This document shows, piece after piece, positions 42,700 through 52,321 of a DNA stretch of 64,000 bases. The notes under the pieces are model-generated. The model was not told where the DNA came from. It saw nothing but the letters and a program-made list of their open reading frames with translations, and did no database searches. The stretch comes from an uncultured Dorea sp. (GTDB lineage Bacteria > Bacillota > Clostridia > Lachnospirales > Lachnospiraceae): NCBI GenBank assembly GCA_910584095.1, contig CAJTYU010000017.1, positions 1 through 64,000 on the forward strand, given 5' to 3'. The position numbers and the translations under genes are program-made. The stretch's first letter is position 1. Each line of letters begins with the position of its first letter.

Positions 42700-45237
42700 A
42701 TGGAACAATATACAGTTACAGGGATGAGCTGCGCCGCCTGCAGCGCCCGCGTAGAAAAAGCGGTTTCTAAGGTTGAGGGGGTTGCGTCCTGCTCTGTCAG
42801 TCTGTTGACTAATACGATGGGAGTGGAAGGAGACGCATCGGCCCAGAGTATTATTATGGCGGTGGAGGAGGCCGGATATGGAGCTTCGTTAAAAGGGACG
42901 GAAGTAAAGACCGCAAATCAGGCGGCGTCGGAGGATGCGCTGAAGGATAGAGAAACTCCGGCATTGAAGAGAAGGCTGGTTTCGTCAATTGGATTTTTAA
43001 TTGTACTTATGTACTTTTCTATGGGCCATATGATGTGGTCATGGCCGGCGCCGGCATGGTTTGAGCATAATCATGTGGCTATGGGGATTCTGCAGCTTCT
43101 TCTTGCGGGAATTATTATGGTTATTAATCAGAAGTTTTTTATCAGCGGCTTTAAGAGTCTCTGGCACAGGGCGCCGAATATGGATACGCTGGTGGCGCTT
43201 GGGTCCATGGCCTCTTATGTGTGGAGTATTATTGCGCTGTTTATGATGACGGATGCACAGCTTCGCGGAGATATGGACAGCGTTATGAAATATATGCATG
43301 AGTTTTACTTTGAATCTGCAGCCATGATTTTGACATTGATTACGGTGGGAAAGATGCTGGAGGCAAGATCAAAGGGAAAGACGACAGATGCCTTAAAGAG
43401 CCTGATGAAACTGGCTCCAAAGACAGCGGTGCTGGCGCGGGAGGACGGGGAGGTTGCCGTGCCGATAGAGCAGGTGAAAAAAGGAGATATTTTTGTAGTT
43501 CGTCCCGGGGAAGATATACCTGTGGATGGTATTGTACTGGAGGGCGTCAGCGCGGTAAATGAGGCGGCGCTGACCGGAGAGAGCATTCCGGTGGATAAGG
43601 CGGCGGGGGATATGGTTTCTGCAGCAACCATGAACCAGTCGGGATTTTTAAAATGTGAGGCATCCAGAGTAGGAGAGGATACCACATTGTCCCAGATTAT
43701 CAAGATGGTAAGTGACGCAGCGGCAACCAAAGCGCCGATTGCCAAGATTGCCGATAAGGTGTCGGGAGTATTTGTGCCCATCGTAATTTCAATTGCAGTA
43801 GTTACAACGTTGATCTGGCTTCTTCTTGGAAGAGAATTTGCTTATGCGCTGGCAAGGGGAATTTCTATTCTTGTTATCAGCTGTCCATGTGCTCTGGGTC
43901 TTGCGACTCCGGTTGCAATTATGGTGGGCAACGGTCTTGGCGCGAAAAATGGAATCTTATTTAAAACGGCGGTTTCTCTTGAAGAGACAGGGAAAGTACA
44001 GATTGTGGCGTTAGATAAGACCGGGACGATTACCATCGGTGAGCCAAAAGTAACGGATCTGGTTCCTGCCGAGGGTGTTGATGAAAAAGAGTTAATGGAA
44101 AAGGCGGCCGCACTGGAAGCCAAGAGCGAACATCCGCTTGCAAAGGCAGTTATAAAAAAGGGAAAAGAACTGGCTTTGCAAGCAGAGGAAGTGTCGGAAT
44201 TTACAGCGCTTCCGGGGAATGGTCTGGAGGCGGTTTTGGATGGAAAACGCATGTTTGGCGGCAGTATGTCATTTATTGGAGGGCAGATCCCGCTTTCGCC
44301 GGAGATGAAGCATAAGGCGGAGGAGATGGCGGAGGATGGAAAGACGCCGCTTCTGTTTGCGGAGAATGACAGATTTCTTGGAATTATTGCGGTTGCAGAT
44401 ACGATTAAAGAAGACAGCAGGGAGGCGGTAAAGCAGCTTCAGGGCATGGGGATCCATGTGGTTATGCTGACTGGCGATAATGAACGGACAGCAAGGGCTA
44501 TCGGAAGACAGGCCGGCGTAGACGAAGTGATTGCAGGAGTTCTTCCAGACGGCAAAGAGAGTGTGATACGCGGGCTAAAGACCCAGGGGAAGACAGCTAT
44601 GGTCGGCGATGGAATCAATGATGCGCCTGCTCTTACAAGGGCGGATATGGGGATTGCGATTGGAGCAGGAGCAGATGTGGCGGTAGATGCGGCGGATGTG
44701 GTGTTGATGAAGAGCGCGCTGAGCGACGTTCCTGCGGCAATCCGGCTGAGCCGTGCAACTTTGCGTAATATCCATGAGAATTTATTCTGGGCATTTATAT
44801 ATAATATCATTGGTATACCGTTAGCGGCAGGCGTGTATGTGCATTTTGGCCTGACCTTGAATCCAATGTTTGGCGCGGCGGCAATGAGCCTCTCAAGTTT
44901 TTGCGTGGTATCGAACGCATTGAGGCTGAATTTCTGTAAGCTGCACGAAGCCGGAAAGGATAAGAAGGTTAAGCCTGCAAATATATCAAATATAAATGAA
45001 CAATCAAGAAAGGATGGGAAAGAGACCATGACAAAGACAATGAAAATCGAAGGAATGATGTGCGGACACTGTGAAGCGAGGGTAAAGAAGGTGTTAGAGG
45101 CGTTGTCTGAGGTGGATAATGCAAAAGTAAGCCATGAAGCGGGAACCGCGGTTGTAGCGATGAGCGCTGAAGTGTCGGACGAGGTGTTGAAAAAGGCTGT
45201 GGAGGATCAGGATTACAAAGTAATTTCCATTGAGTAA
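42700..45237 (+). CDS. copA: Copper-exporting P1B-type ATPase with C-terminal CopZ-like domain
   Basis: An 845-residue copper pump. The N-terminal metal domain has GMSCAACS (Cys11, Cys14). Eight helices carry the membrane metal site CPC near 395. The phosphorylated Asp439 is in DKTGT; TGES, HPLAKAV, MLTGDNERTA and VGDGINDAPAL are the other ATPase motifs. Unusually, a second HMA domain follows the last helices after a linker: residues 777-845 with GMMCGHC. That tail is the size of a complete CopZ chaperone and begins at a methionine with an upstream ribosome-site-like sequence. Confidence 0.93.
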   Translation: MEQYTVTGMSCAACSARVEKAVSKVEGVASCSVSLLTNTMGVEGDASAQSIIMAVEEAGYGASLKGTEVKTANQAASEDALKDRETPALKRRLVSSIGFLIVLMYFSMGHMMWSWPAPAWFEHNHVAMGILQLLLAGIIMVINQKFFISGFKSLWHRAPNMDTLVALGSMASYVWSIIALFMMTDAQLRGDMDSVMKYMHEFYFESAAMILTLITVGKMLEARSKGKTTDALKSLMKLAPKTAVLAREDGEVAVPIEQVKKGDIFVVRPGEDIPVDGIVLEGVSAVNEAALTGESIPVDKAAGDMVSAATMNQSGFLKCEASRVGEDTTLSQIIKMVSDAAATKAPIAKIADKVSGVFVPIVISIAVVTTLIWLLLGREFAYALARGISILVISCPCALGLATPVAIMVGNGLGAKNGILFKTAVSLEETGKVQIVALDKTGTITIGEPKVTDLVPAEGVDEKELMEKAAALEAKSEHPLAKAVIKKGKELALQAEEVSEFTALPGNGLEAVLDGKRMFGGSMSFIGGQIPLSPEMKHKAEEMAEDGKTPLLFAENDRFLGIIAVADTIKEDSREAVKQLQGMGIHVVMLTGDNERTARAIGRQAGVDEVIAGVLPDGKESVIRGLKTQGKTAMVGDGINDAPALTRADMGIAIGAGADVAVDAADVVLMKSALSDVPAAIRLSRATLRNIHENLFWAFIYNIIGIPLAAGVYVHFGLTLNPMFGAAAMSLSSFCVVSNALRLNFCKLHEAGKDKKVKPANISNINEQSRKDGKETMTKTMKIEGMMCGHCEARVKKVLEALSEVDNAKVSHEAGTAVVAMSAEVSDEVLKKAVEDQDYKVISIE
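45028..45237 (+). other. Possible internal start giving a free CopZ-like chaperone
   Basis: ATG 45028 lies in frame within copA and is preceded at about ten bases by AAAGGATGG. Translation from it would give a 69-residue heavy-metal-associated domain (GMMCGHCEA metal loop), the normal length of CopZ. The preceding 25 residues are a polar linker. This may be an alternative product from one gene or merely a recent fusion of copA and copZ. Confidence 0.4.
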
Positions 45238-45315
45238 CCGGTTTGACTTGACAGATAAGTGAATTCATGAAAAGGATTATTATGCATACTGTAATAGAAA
45301 ATAGGTGAAAATATC

Positions 45316-45345
45316 TTGACAAAAAGCATTCTGCTGTGTTAATAT
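45316..45345 (+). promoter_or_regulatory. Predicted promoter of the PTS gene
   Basis: TTGACA (45316-45321) and TAATAT (45340-45345) are 18 bases apart. Transcription would start near 45352, just ahead of the antiterminator target. Confidence 0.7.
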
Positions 45346-45357
45346 TTCACACAGATA

Positions 45358-45384
45358 GTATGTTACTTGTGATGAGCGAGGCAT
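45358..45384 (+). promoter_or_regulatory. RAT site for a BglG/GlcT-type antiterminator
   Basis: The stretch from TATGTTACT to GAGGCAT has the conserved ends of ribonucleic antiterminator sites such as that of Bacillus ptsG (TGTTACT near the 5' side and AGGCAT near the 3' side). Its last seven bases are the first bases of the terminator stem, so only one structure can form. The gene for the antiterminator follows the PTS gene. Confidence 0.75.
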
Positions 45385-45435
45385 TAACTATACATAAGTT
45401 TTATTATGAATTTATGTGGGTTAGTGTCTTTTTTT
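45380..45435 (+). terminator. Conditional terminator in the PTS leader
   Basis: GGCATTAACT (from 45380) pairs with GGGTTAGTGTC (to 45428) with several G-T pairs, and an inner ACATAA/TTATGT helix extends it after a small internal loop. Seven T follow (45429-45435). It overlaps the RAT and would stop transcription unless the PRD protein holds the RAT open. Confidence 0.75.
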
Positions 45436-45504
45436 ATACAAAAAAGTGAATGCGCATCACTGCCCGCATAATTTCAAGAATCAAAAGGAAAAGGAGACGA
45501 AGAG

Positions 45505-47652
45505 ATGAAAGACAAGATTTTTGGAGTTTTACAGCGTGTGGGCCGAAGCTTCATGCTTCCAATCGCAATCCTGCCTGTAGCAGGTCTTCTACTGGGACTT
45601 GGCGGTTCCTTTACAAATGAAACGATGCTTAAAACCTACGGCCTGCTTGGAGTTATGGGACCGGGGACGGTATTTCATGCGGTTCTGCAGGTTATGAATG
45701 ATGCGGGTAATATTGTATTTACCAACCTGCCGATTATTTTTGCTATGGGGGTAGCAATCGGTATGGCTAAGAAGGAAAAAGAGGTTGCGGCTCTGGCCGC
45801 TGCGATTTCCTTCTTTATTATGCATGCGTCAATTAGTGCAATGATTACAATCAACGGAGGAACAGAGAATATGCTGGACGGCGCTACCGCGTCTGCATGT
45901 GGAATCACTTCTCTGCAGATGGGCGTATTCGGCGGTATTATTGTAGGTCTTGGCGTTGCGGCGCTTCACAACAAGTTTTATAAAATCCAGCTTCCTCAGG
46001 TGCTTTCTTTCTTTGGGGGAACAAGATTTGTACCGATTATTTCCGCGCTGGTTTATACGGGAGTAGGTATTTTGATGTTCTTTGTATGGCCGGTGATTCA
46101 GAGCGGTATCTATGCGGTAGGAAATGTTGTACTGAATTCAGGCTATGCCGGAACCTGGGTATATGGATTTATGGAGCGTCTGCTGATTCCATTTGGACTG
46201 CATCATGTGTTCTATCTTCCATTTTGGCAGACCGGCCTTGGCGGAAGCATGGAAGTTGCAGGGCAGATGATCGAAGGCGCGCAGAACATTTTCTTTGCTC
46301 AGCTTGCAGATCCGAGCACGACAGAATTTGCCGTATCGGCAACGAGATTTATGTCCGGTAAATTCCCGCTTATGATCTTTGGTCTTCCGGGAGCAGCGCT
46401 TGCTATGTACCGTGTTGCAAAGCCGGAAAAGAGACAGGTTGTCGGAGGTCTGCTTATGTCGGCGGCGCTTACTTCTATGCTGACTGGTATCACAGAGCCT
46501 TTGGAATTTACATTCCTTTTCGTGGCTCCGATGCTTTACGGAATCCACTGTGTACTTGCCGGCGCGGCATATATGCTGATGCATATTTTCGGCGTAGGAG
46601 TCGGTATGACGTTTTCCGGCGGATTTATCGATATGTTCCTGTTCGGTATCCTGCAGGGCAATTCAAAAACGCACTGGATCTGGATTGTAATCGTTGGTCT
46701 TGTTTATTTTGTAGTATATTATTTCCTGTTCAGCTTCCTGATCATGAAAATGGATCTGAAAACACCGGGACGTGATGATAACGAGGAAGTAAAGCTGTAT
46801 CGCAGAAGCGATGTGGATGCTAGAAAGAAAGGAGCTTCTGGCGGAGAAGAGACGGGAGCAGAGGATGAGGTTTCCAGACAGATCTGTATGGGTCTTGGCG
46901 GAAAGAAGAATATTTCTGACGTAGACTGCTGTGCGACCAGACTCCGCTGTACGGTATACAAGTCAGAGCTGGTAAACGATGCAATGCTTAAAGGTACGGG
47001 AGCGTCCGGCGTGGTTCATAAAGGAAATGGGGTACAGGTTATTTATGGTCCTCGTGTAACAGTGATTAAGTCTAATCTGGAGGATTATCTTGAAACCGCC
47101 CCGGATGAAGAATATATCGCAGAGAACGCACCGGTAAAAACAGAAGCGGCAGAGACTGCCAAGCCGGAAGATGAGACGAAAAAAGTGGTAAAGTCTATCA
47201 TGGTAGGAAGCCCTGTTAAGGGAATTGCCGCAGATTTGTCCGCGGTACCGGACGAGGCTTTTGCAGGACGCTTGATGGGAGACGGCGCGGCGGTAACGCC
47301 TACGGATCCGATTGTGTGCGCGCCGGAAGACGGAGAAGTAATCTTTGTATTTGATACCAAACATGCCGTTGGATTTTCCATGGATAATGGAGTAAGCGTC
47401 TTGATCCATATGGGCGTTGATACTGTGAAGCTGGAAGGAAAAGGATTTGAGGTCCTGACAGAGCAGGGCGCGAAGGTGAAGAAGGGTGATCCGCTTCTGA
47501 AGCTTGATCTGGAATACCTGAATGCAAATGCTCCGTCTATGATGTCTCCAGTTTTGTGTACAGAGCTGACGGATAACCAGAAGATCCGCTTGTTAAAGGA
47601 AGGCGAGATTGAGAAAGGCGAGAGTTTATTTGCGGTAGATATTTACGAATAG
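45505..47652 (+). CDS. PTS glucose-family transporter, EIICBA in one chain
   Basis: A 715-residue phosphotransferase permease. EIIC (about 1-410) has ten-odd helices starting MLPIAILPVAGLLLG and the GITEPLEFTFLF motif. EIIB (about 440-525) has the phosphocysteine loop DVDCCATRLRC. EIIA (about 565-715) has the Crr-type LIHMGVDTVKL with the phosphohistidine, preceded by SPVKGIAADLSAVPDEAF. It imports and phosphorylates glucose or a related hexose such as N-acetylglucosamine; sequence alone does not fix which. Expression is set by the RAT/terminator leader and the downstream antiterminator. Confidence 0.9.
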   Translation: MKDKIFGVLQRVGRSFMLPIAILPVAGLLLGLGGSFTNETMLKTYGLLGVMGPGTVFHAVLQVMNDAGNIVFTNLPIIFAMGVAIGMAKKEKEVAALAAAISFFIMHASISAMITINGGTENMLDGATASACGITSLQMGVFGGIIVGLGVAALHNKFYKIQLPQVLSFFGGTRFVPIISALVYTGVGILMFFVWPVIQSGIYAVGNVVLNSGYAGTWVYGFMERLLIPFGLHHVFYLPFWQTGLGGSMEVAGQMIEGAQNIFFAQLADPSTTEFAVSATRFMSGKFPLMIFGLPGAALAMYRVAKPEKRQVVGGLLMSAALTSMLTGITEPLEFTFLFVAPMLYGIHCVLAGAAYMLMHIFGVGVGMTFSGGFIDMFLFGILQGNSKTHWIWIVIVGLVYFVVYYFLFSFLIMKMDLKTPGRDDNEEVKLYRRSDVDARKKGASGGEETGAEDEVSRQICMGLGGKKNISDVDCCATRLRCTVYKSELVNDAMLKGTGASGVVHKGNGVQVIYGPRVTVIKSNLEDYLETAPDEEYIAENAPVKTEAAETAKPEDETKKVVKSIMVGSPVKGIAADLSAVPDEAFAGRLMGDGAAVTPTDPIVCAPEDGEVIFVFDTKHAVGFSMDNGVSVLIHMGVDTVKLEGKGFEVLTEQGAKVKKGDPLLKLDLEYLNANAPSMMSPVLCTELTDNQKIRLLKEGEIEKGESLFAVDIYE

Positions 47653-47684
47653 TGATTAGGAATTAGGATGAGGTTGGGGAAAGT

Positions 47685-48521
47685 ATGTACAGAATCAGTA
47701 AAGTATTAAATCATAATACGGTAATTGCTGTATCGGTGGAGGATAATCAGGAGTATCTGATTATGGGAAAAGGGATTGGCTTTGGCAAAAAGGTGACGGA
47801 GCGCATCGAAATACAAGGCGCGGCGTCGGTCTATTCCCTGAAGGAAACCACAAAAAGAGGGAATGCCAGAGAACTGGCGGCAAGCATTGGACCGGAATAT
47901 CTTGAGATTGCAAATATAGTGCTTCAGGAAGCAGAGAAGGTATTTGAGACTATTGACAGAAACATACTTTTCCCAATGGCTGATCATATTGAGTATGCGG
48001 TCAAACGGATTCGAAACCATGAGGCAATCAGCAATCCGCTGACGGACGATATCAGGCTTTTGTTTCATACAGAATACAGAGTTGCAAGCGGCATTGTTCC
48101 TGTTCTGAAAAGCAGGATGGGAGTTGACATTGATGAAGATGAGGTAGGATATGTGGCTCTGCATGTACATACGGCGATTGTGAAGGAAGAACTGTCTCAG
48201 GCTATGCAGATGGCTCAGGCTGTAAGAGATTGTGTGTCTTATGTGGAAAAAGTGTTGGGAAGAAAACTGAATATTATGTCTTTGTCGTATAATAGACTGA
48301 TGAATCATATCCGTTATATGGTTGCCAGAGGGCTGAAGGGGGAAGACATCAAGCTTAATATGAACGACTATATGGAGTTTAAATTTCCAAGAGAATTTGA
48401 GATGGCGAAAACCGTATGCGATGAGCTGGGAAGAAAGCTGCATTGTGTGTTTACCGAAGCGGAGATTGGCTATCTGGCAATGCATCTGCAGAGGGTTCTG
48501 GCGGATGAAGAGATTAGTTAA
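47685..48521 (+). CDS. PRD-domain RNA antiterminator (GlcT/LicT-like)
   Basis: A 278-residue regulator: CAT RNA-binding domain (1-58, MYRISKVLNHNTVIAVSVED and GKGIGFGKK), PRD1 (about 65-170, with conserved histidines in DHIEYAV and FHTEYRV) and PRD2 (about 175-278, ARGLKGED and YLAMHLQRV). It binds the RAT at 45358-45384 and prevents termination when the sugar is present and the PTS no longer phosphorylates PRD1. It follows the PTS gene at 32 bases and ends in a strong terminator. Confidence 0.92.
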   Translation: MYRISKVLNHNTVIAVSVEDNQEYLIMGKGIGFGKKVTERIEIQGAASVYSLKETTKRGNARELAASIGPEYLEIANIVLQEAEKVFETIDRNILFPMADHIEYAVKRIRNHEAISNPLTDDIRLLFHTEYRVASGIVPVLKSRMGVDIDEDEVGYVALHVHTAIVKEELSQAMQMAQAVRDCVSYVEKVLGRKLNIMSLSYNRLMNHIRYMVARGLKGEDIKLNMNDYMEFKFPREFEMAKTVCDELGRKLHCVFTEAEIGYLAMHLQRVLADEEIS

Positions 48522-48560
48522 AAGTACGCGGATATTTCATTTGATATGAGAGTATTAAAG

Positions 48561-48599
48561 GAAGCTATGGCTTATGAAAGCTATAGTTTCTCTTTTTTT
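48561..48599 (+). terminator. Intrinsic terminator after the antiterminator gene
   Basis: GAAGCTATGGC (48561-48571) pairs with GCTATAGTTTC (48580-48590), with two G-T pairs, and is followed by TCTTTTTTT. Confidence 0.85.
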
Positions 48600-48631
48600 G
48601 ATTATATAAATGTGTAAAGAAAAATGCTGAC

Positions 48632-48706
48632 TGCACATTTTTATAAAATATATAGTTGATTTGTGCAAAAATCCAAAAAAGGAAAAATTATAGTGCATTG
48701 TTAACA
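48632..48706. promoter_or_regulatory. Candidate operator elements before the OYE-type reductase gene
   Basis: An inverted TGCACA (48632-48637), TTGTGCA (48661-48667) and the palindrome TGTTAACA (48699-48706) lie in the 274-base gap upstream of the reductase. The same TTGTGCA and TGTTAA/TTAACA elements recur in the gap between the PucR regulator and the MFS gene. A TATATAAAATATT stretch near 48740 may hold the -10 box, but no clear -35 was found. Confidence 0.4.
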
Positions 48707-48795
48707 TTGTTGCAGATATACCGCAATGATAAACTTTATATATAAAATATTAATTTTCACACTTACGCTAAAATGAATATGAAGGAGAAAGAAAA

Positions 48796-50733
48796 ATGAA
48801 GCTGTTTAGCAGAACAAATTATGGAAAGATTAAATTAAAAAATCGCATTGCAATTGCACCGATGGGAATGAAAACGGATATAGATGGATTCGTATCTAAG
48901 CGAAATATAGAGTTTTACAGAAGAATAGCGGAAGGCGGAGCAGGATTAATTAATATAGGCTGTGCAATGTGTATTCAAAAGTATGAAACCCGTCCGACAT
49001 GGGCGATGGATAGTTTTTTTCAGATGGCTGAATATGGACAGCTTGTGGATTCTTGTCATGCTTATGGAGCAAAGGTAGTGTCTCAGCTTACTGTAGGACT
49101 AGGGCGCGTGGCATATGCAGACCGGATAGAGGAAGCGCCTTATGGACCGTCAGAGAATCCATTAAGAGGAAATCCTAATGTCTGTACAAGAGAATTTACA
49201 AAGGAACAAATTGCAGAGGTTGTAAAGGCATATGGCGAAGCAGCGCTTTTGCTAAAGAAAGCCGGAGTGGATGGAATTGAGATGCATGCATATGGAGGAT
49301 ATTTGTTTGATCAGTTTATGACGTCAGCATGGAACCGGAGAACGGATGAATATGGAGGATCACTGAGAAATAGAATGAGGTTTGTTATTGAGTGTCTTCA
49401 TGAGGCAAAGAAGACCTGTGGTGAGGATTTTACAATTGTTGCTAAGGTAACGGTTGATCATAGAATACCAAAACCAGGATATCGAACAATAAACGAAGGT
49501 ATTGAAATGTGCAGGATTCTTGAAGAGGAAGGGATTGACGCAATACATGTAGATACTGGATGTTATGAGAGATATTATTGTCAAATTCCTTCTGTATATG
49601 AAGAGAAAGGAATGGAATTGGACGTTATCCGTAAGATCAGGGAAAATGTTTCGATTCCTCTTATGGGACAGGGGAAACTCAACGACCCCGCTTTGGCGGA
49701 AGCGGTTCTTCAGGAAGAGGCATTAGATGTTGTAGCTCTTGGCCATCAGATGCTTGCAGATCCTGACTGGCCGGAAAAAGTAAAAGAGGGGAGGGTTAAT
49801 GAAATTAATTATTGTATTGGATGTAATGAGTGTATGTACATGGCAGTTCTAGGAAAGAACCGGCCGTGTGCAGTTAATCCTTTAAGTGGGCATGAACTCG
49901 AATATCCGGTAAATCCGGCGAAAAAAACAAAAAGACTACTTGTTATAGGCGGAGGACCGGCTGGTATAAATGCCGCGCTGACTGCATGGAACAGGGGGAT
50001 AGAAGTTGACTTGTGGGAACGCAATTCATATCTGGGCGGGAATCTTGCAGCAGCAGGAGCGCCGGAATTTAAAGCAGACGTCCATAAGTATCTGGATAAT
50101 TTAATATATAGGCTAAATCAGTCAGATGTTAGGGTACAGCTAAATAAATGTACTGTTAAAGAAGATATTCTAAAAGAAAATGTTGATAGTGTTATTTTAG
50201 CTACAGGCTCCGATCCCATTATAATACCGTTAAAAAAAGCAGACGCTTCAACGGTGTCAGTTATTACAAGTAATGAATGCTTATTGAATCTAAAGGAAAT
50301 TGGAGAAGAAGTTGTAGTAATTGGAGGCGGGCTGGTAGGATGTGAAACGGCGCTGCACCTTGAGAGAATGGAAGGAGTAAAACGTGTTGTAATCGTAGAG
50401 GCATTAGATTCGCTTTTAAAAACAGCAAAGCATTTTGGATCCAATGATCATTCATTAAAAGACATGTTGAAGGCAAGCAATATCGAAGTGATTACATCCG
50501 CAAAAGTGAGAGAAATAACTGAGAATGGGATTTCTTATGAGAAAGAGGAAAGCGTAACGGAAATTTCATGTGATACAGTTGTAATGGCGGTAGGATTTCG
50601 TTCCAATAATTATTTAGAGGATGATATATGGGATGAGATTACGAATGTGAGGACAGTTGGAGACGCCGTAACGCCGGGAAAAGTACTAAATGCTGTTCAT
50701 GAAGGATTTCATGCCGCGCGTGTATTGAAATGA
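48796..50733 (+). CDS. NADH:flavin oxidoreductase, Old Yellow Enzyme/2,4-dienoyl-CoA reductase family
   Basis: A 645-residue iron-sulfur flavoenzyme. The FMN-binding barrel (1-330) starts with KLKNRIAIAPMGMK and has the YGGYLFDQFMTSAWNRRTDEYG block. The 4Fe-4S cluster uses Cys340, Cys343, Cys346 and Cys358. FAD (VIGGGPAGINAA, near 385) and NAD (VVIGGGLVGCE, near 505) domains complete it. Relatives include enoate reductases, BaiCD/BaiH bile-acid enzymes and daidzein reductase, all reducing activated C=C bonds. The neighbouring PucR, MFS and SDR genes suggest a dedicated reduction pathway for an imported ketone or enone. The substrate is not known. Confidence 0.9.
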   Translation: MKLFSRTNYGKIKLKNRIAIAPMGMKTDIDGFVSKRNIEFYRRIAEGGAGLINIGCAMCIQKYETRPTWAMDSFFQMAEYGQLVDSCHAYGAKVVSQLTVGLGRVAYADRIEEAPYGPSENPLRGNPNVCTREFTKEQIAEVVKAYGEAALLLKKAGVDGIEMHAYGGYLFDQFMTSAWNRRTDEYGGSLRNRMRFVIECLHEAKKTCGEDFTIVAKVTVDHRIPKPGYRTINEGIEMCRILEEEGIDAIHVDTGCYERYYCQIPSVYEEKGMELDVIRKIRENVSIPLMGQGKLNDPALAEAVLQEEALDVVALGHQMLADPDWPEKVKEGRVNEINYCIGCNECMYMAVLGKNRPCAVNPLSGHELEYPVNPAKKTKRLLVIGGGPAGINAALTAWNRGIEVDLWERNSYLGGNLAAAGAPEFKADVHKYLDNLIYRLNQSDVRVQLNKCTVKEDILKENVDSVILATGSDPIIIPLKKADASTVSVITSNECLLNLKEIGEEVVVIGGGLVGCETALHLERMEGVKRVVIVEALDSLLKTAKHFGSNDHSLKDMLKASNIEVITSAKVREITENGISYEKEESVTEISCDTVVMAVGFRSNNYLEDDIWDEITNVRTVGDAVTPGKVLNAVHEGFHAARVLK

Positions 50734-50794
50734 AAAAGGAGAAAGCATGAGAAAGAATGGGGCTGCCGTGAGACAGCTCCATTGCTTCCGGCGG

Positions 50795-52024
50795 CTAATT
50801 CCGTCGCGAAAGTTTATATTCTTCTATCTTAAAAATGAAGAGAAATTTAGTGCAGGTATCAACATCTAAAAGAGATATTCCGGTGATATTTTGAATCTGC
50901 TGAAGCCGGTATCGTAAAGTATTTCGATGGATATTCAGCTTGTTGATTGTTTCTGAATGATTGCACAAACTGCATATATATTCTTTGAGTGTAATATAAT
51001 ATTCGGTTTTGAATTTTTCGTCATGCTTTTTAAGGATATCTAGGGCAGGGTGTTCGTAATCGGCACTAGAGAGTGAGGAGTCGATGCAGGAATAAATATT
51101 TTTCAAGATATAATCATGAAATTTGTGTACCAGAGCTTCGGATTTATTGGTTAATCCAAGTGCGATGGCTTTTTTTGCTTGGCTCTTATACAATTTTGAC
51201 TGCAAGATATCAAAAAATTCCCTGCTCATTCCTATTTCATAGTTTTGTTTTTTATAGTATTCGAAAATTCCTTGTTTAATTAAAATGTCAATATCTTGTG
51301 GACGTTCATAATCGTATACAATATAGATTTCATAATCAAATATTGCCGATAATACATGGCTAAAGTCACGTTTCACATGTTCATAAATATATAGAAAATT
51401 CGTTAAGACTTCTTCATTTCGTGGCTTTATACAGAATATGCAGAGTCTTTTTTTGAAAGAAACGCCTAGTCCTTTTATCCATCGTAAAAGGAGTTCCTTT
51501 GTGCTGATCTGTCCTTTTAAGAGGGAGGAGCAAAAAACGGTTTTCAGTTTATTTTCATCATAAGCGGCAGGAGGCATTTTACAAAATAACAGTGCGGAAG
51601 CGTTGGCCATGCTTTCCAGAATGGCAGAATCTTCATCTGTCCAGTTATTGCTGCTGGTTACGATAGAAATAAAGCCCTTAATTTGGCTTCTGATGCTGAT
51701 TCTGCATACCCTTCTGGGTTTACTTTCGGCTACTCCCCAGTCAATGGTAACAGGGCGCTCGCTGGAAATGCTGGATTCCAGATACCGTTCTTCAATTAGC
51801 TGCGCCAGCAGGTCGTCAGGCACGATTTTTTTGGGCGCGATGGTATCCCAGACTGCATTTTCAATTTTTTTAGACGGGTACATACTTAAAATATGGTAAT
51901 GAATATCTATGATGGAAGCGGGGTATCCCCATAAATCATAAGCAAGTTCTGTTATGTCATCGAAAGATCCGCCTACAGTGATTTCGAACAGTTTCTCTTT
52001 TATTTGTGATATTTGTTTTTTCAT
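50795..52024 (-). CDS. PucR/CdaR-type transcriptional regulator
   Basis: A 409-residue regulator with a GAF-like or PucR N-terminal sensor part (to about 150) and the C-terminal HTH_30 domain: SLCNHSETINKLNIHRNTLR and YRLQQIQNITGISL. Such regulators often sense a substrate of the pathway next to them. It is convergent with the reductase and divergent from the MFS gene. GAGG lies nine bases before the ATG at 52024. Codon use is AT-rich here, as in the whole 48.8-54.4 kb unit. Confidence 0.88.
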   Translation of the reverse strand: MKKQISQIKEKLFEITVGGSFDDITELAYDLWGYPASIIDIHYHILSMYPSKKIENAVWDTIAPKKIVPDDLLAQLIEERYLESSISSERPVTIDWGVAESKPRRVCRISIRSQIKGFISIVTSSNNWTDEDSAILESMANASALLFCKMPPAAYDENKLKTVFCSSLLKGQISTKELLLRWIKGLGVSFKKRLCIFCIKPRNEEVLTNFLYIYEHVKRDFSHVLSAIFDYEIYIVYDYERPQDIDILIKQGIFEYYKKQNYEIGMSREFFDILQSKLYKSQAKKAIALGLTNKSEALVHKFHDYILKNIYSCIDSSLSSADYEHPALDILKKHDEKFKTEYYITLKEYICSLCNHSETINKLNIHRNTLRYRLQQIQNITGISLLDVDTCTKFLFIFKIEEYKLSRRN

Positions 52025-52107
52025 AAAGTTTAAATCCTCGTCAGTGTAATGAAGAAAAAATAGATCGTATTGATTATATAATTGAACAAAATAGATGTCA
52101 ATATAAC

Positions 52108-52183
52108 TTGTGCATAATGCATAACTAAAAAGGTGATGTTATCGCTTGTGCATATTGTAACGACCATGTTAAGGGGTTAACAT
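52108..52183. promoter_or_regulatory. Candidate operator elements between the PucR and MFS genes
   Basis: Two TTGTGCA copies (52108-52114 and 52146-52152) and a perfect ATGTTAA-GGGG-TTAACAT inverted repeat (52166-52183) lie in the 297-base divergent gap. They match elements before the reductase gene and are a likely target of the PucR protein. The rest of the gap shows no other feature. Confidence 0.45.
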
Positions 52184-52321
52184 AGATGTATAAATTTACT
52201 ATTTAATGTCCGGATTGGGAAAGGAGGAGCGATTTATACTGGTGTAAGTGCGAAATGACGGCTAAATAGTAAAATAGAAAAATAATAGTCAAAAGAAAGA
52301 GAAAGAGAAAGAGGTGGAAAT

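Noticed and set aside
50757..50780. Nine-base hairpin between the reductase and PucR genes
   Set aside because: It may aid termination but has no T tract on either strand and includes a G-T pair, so it was not listed.
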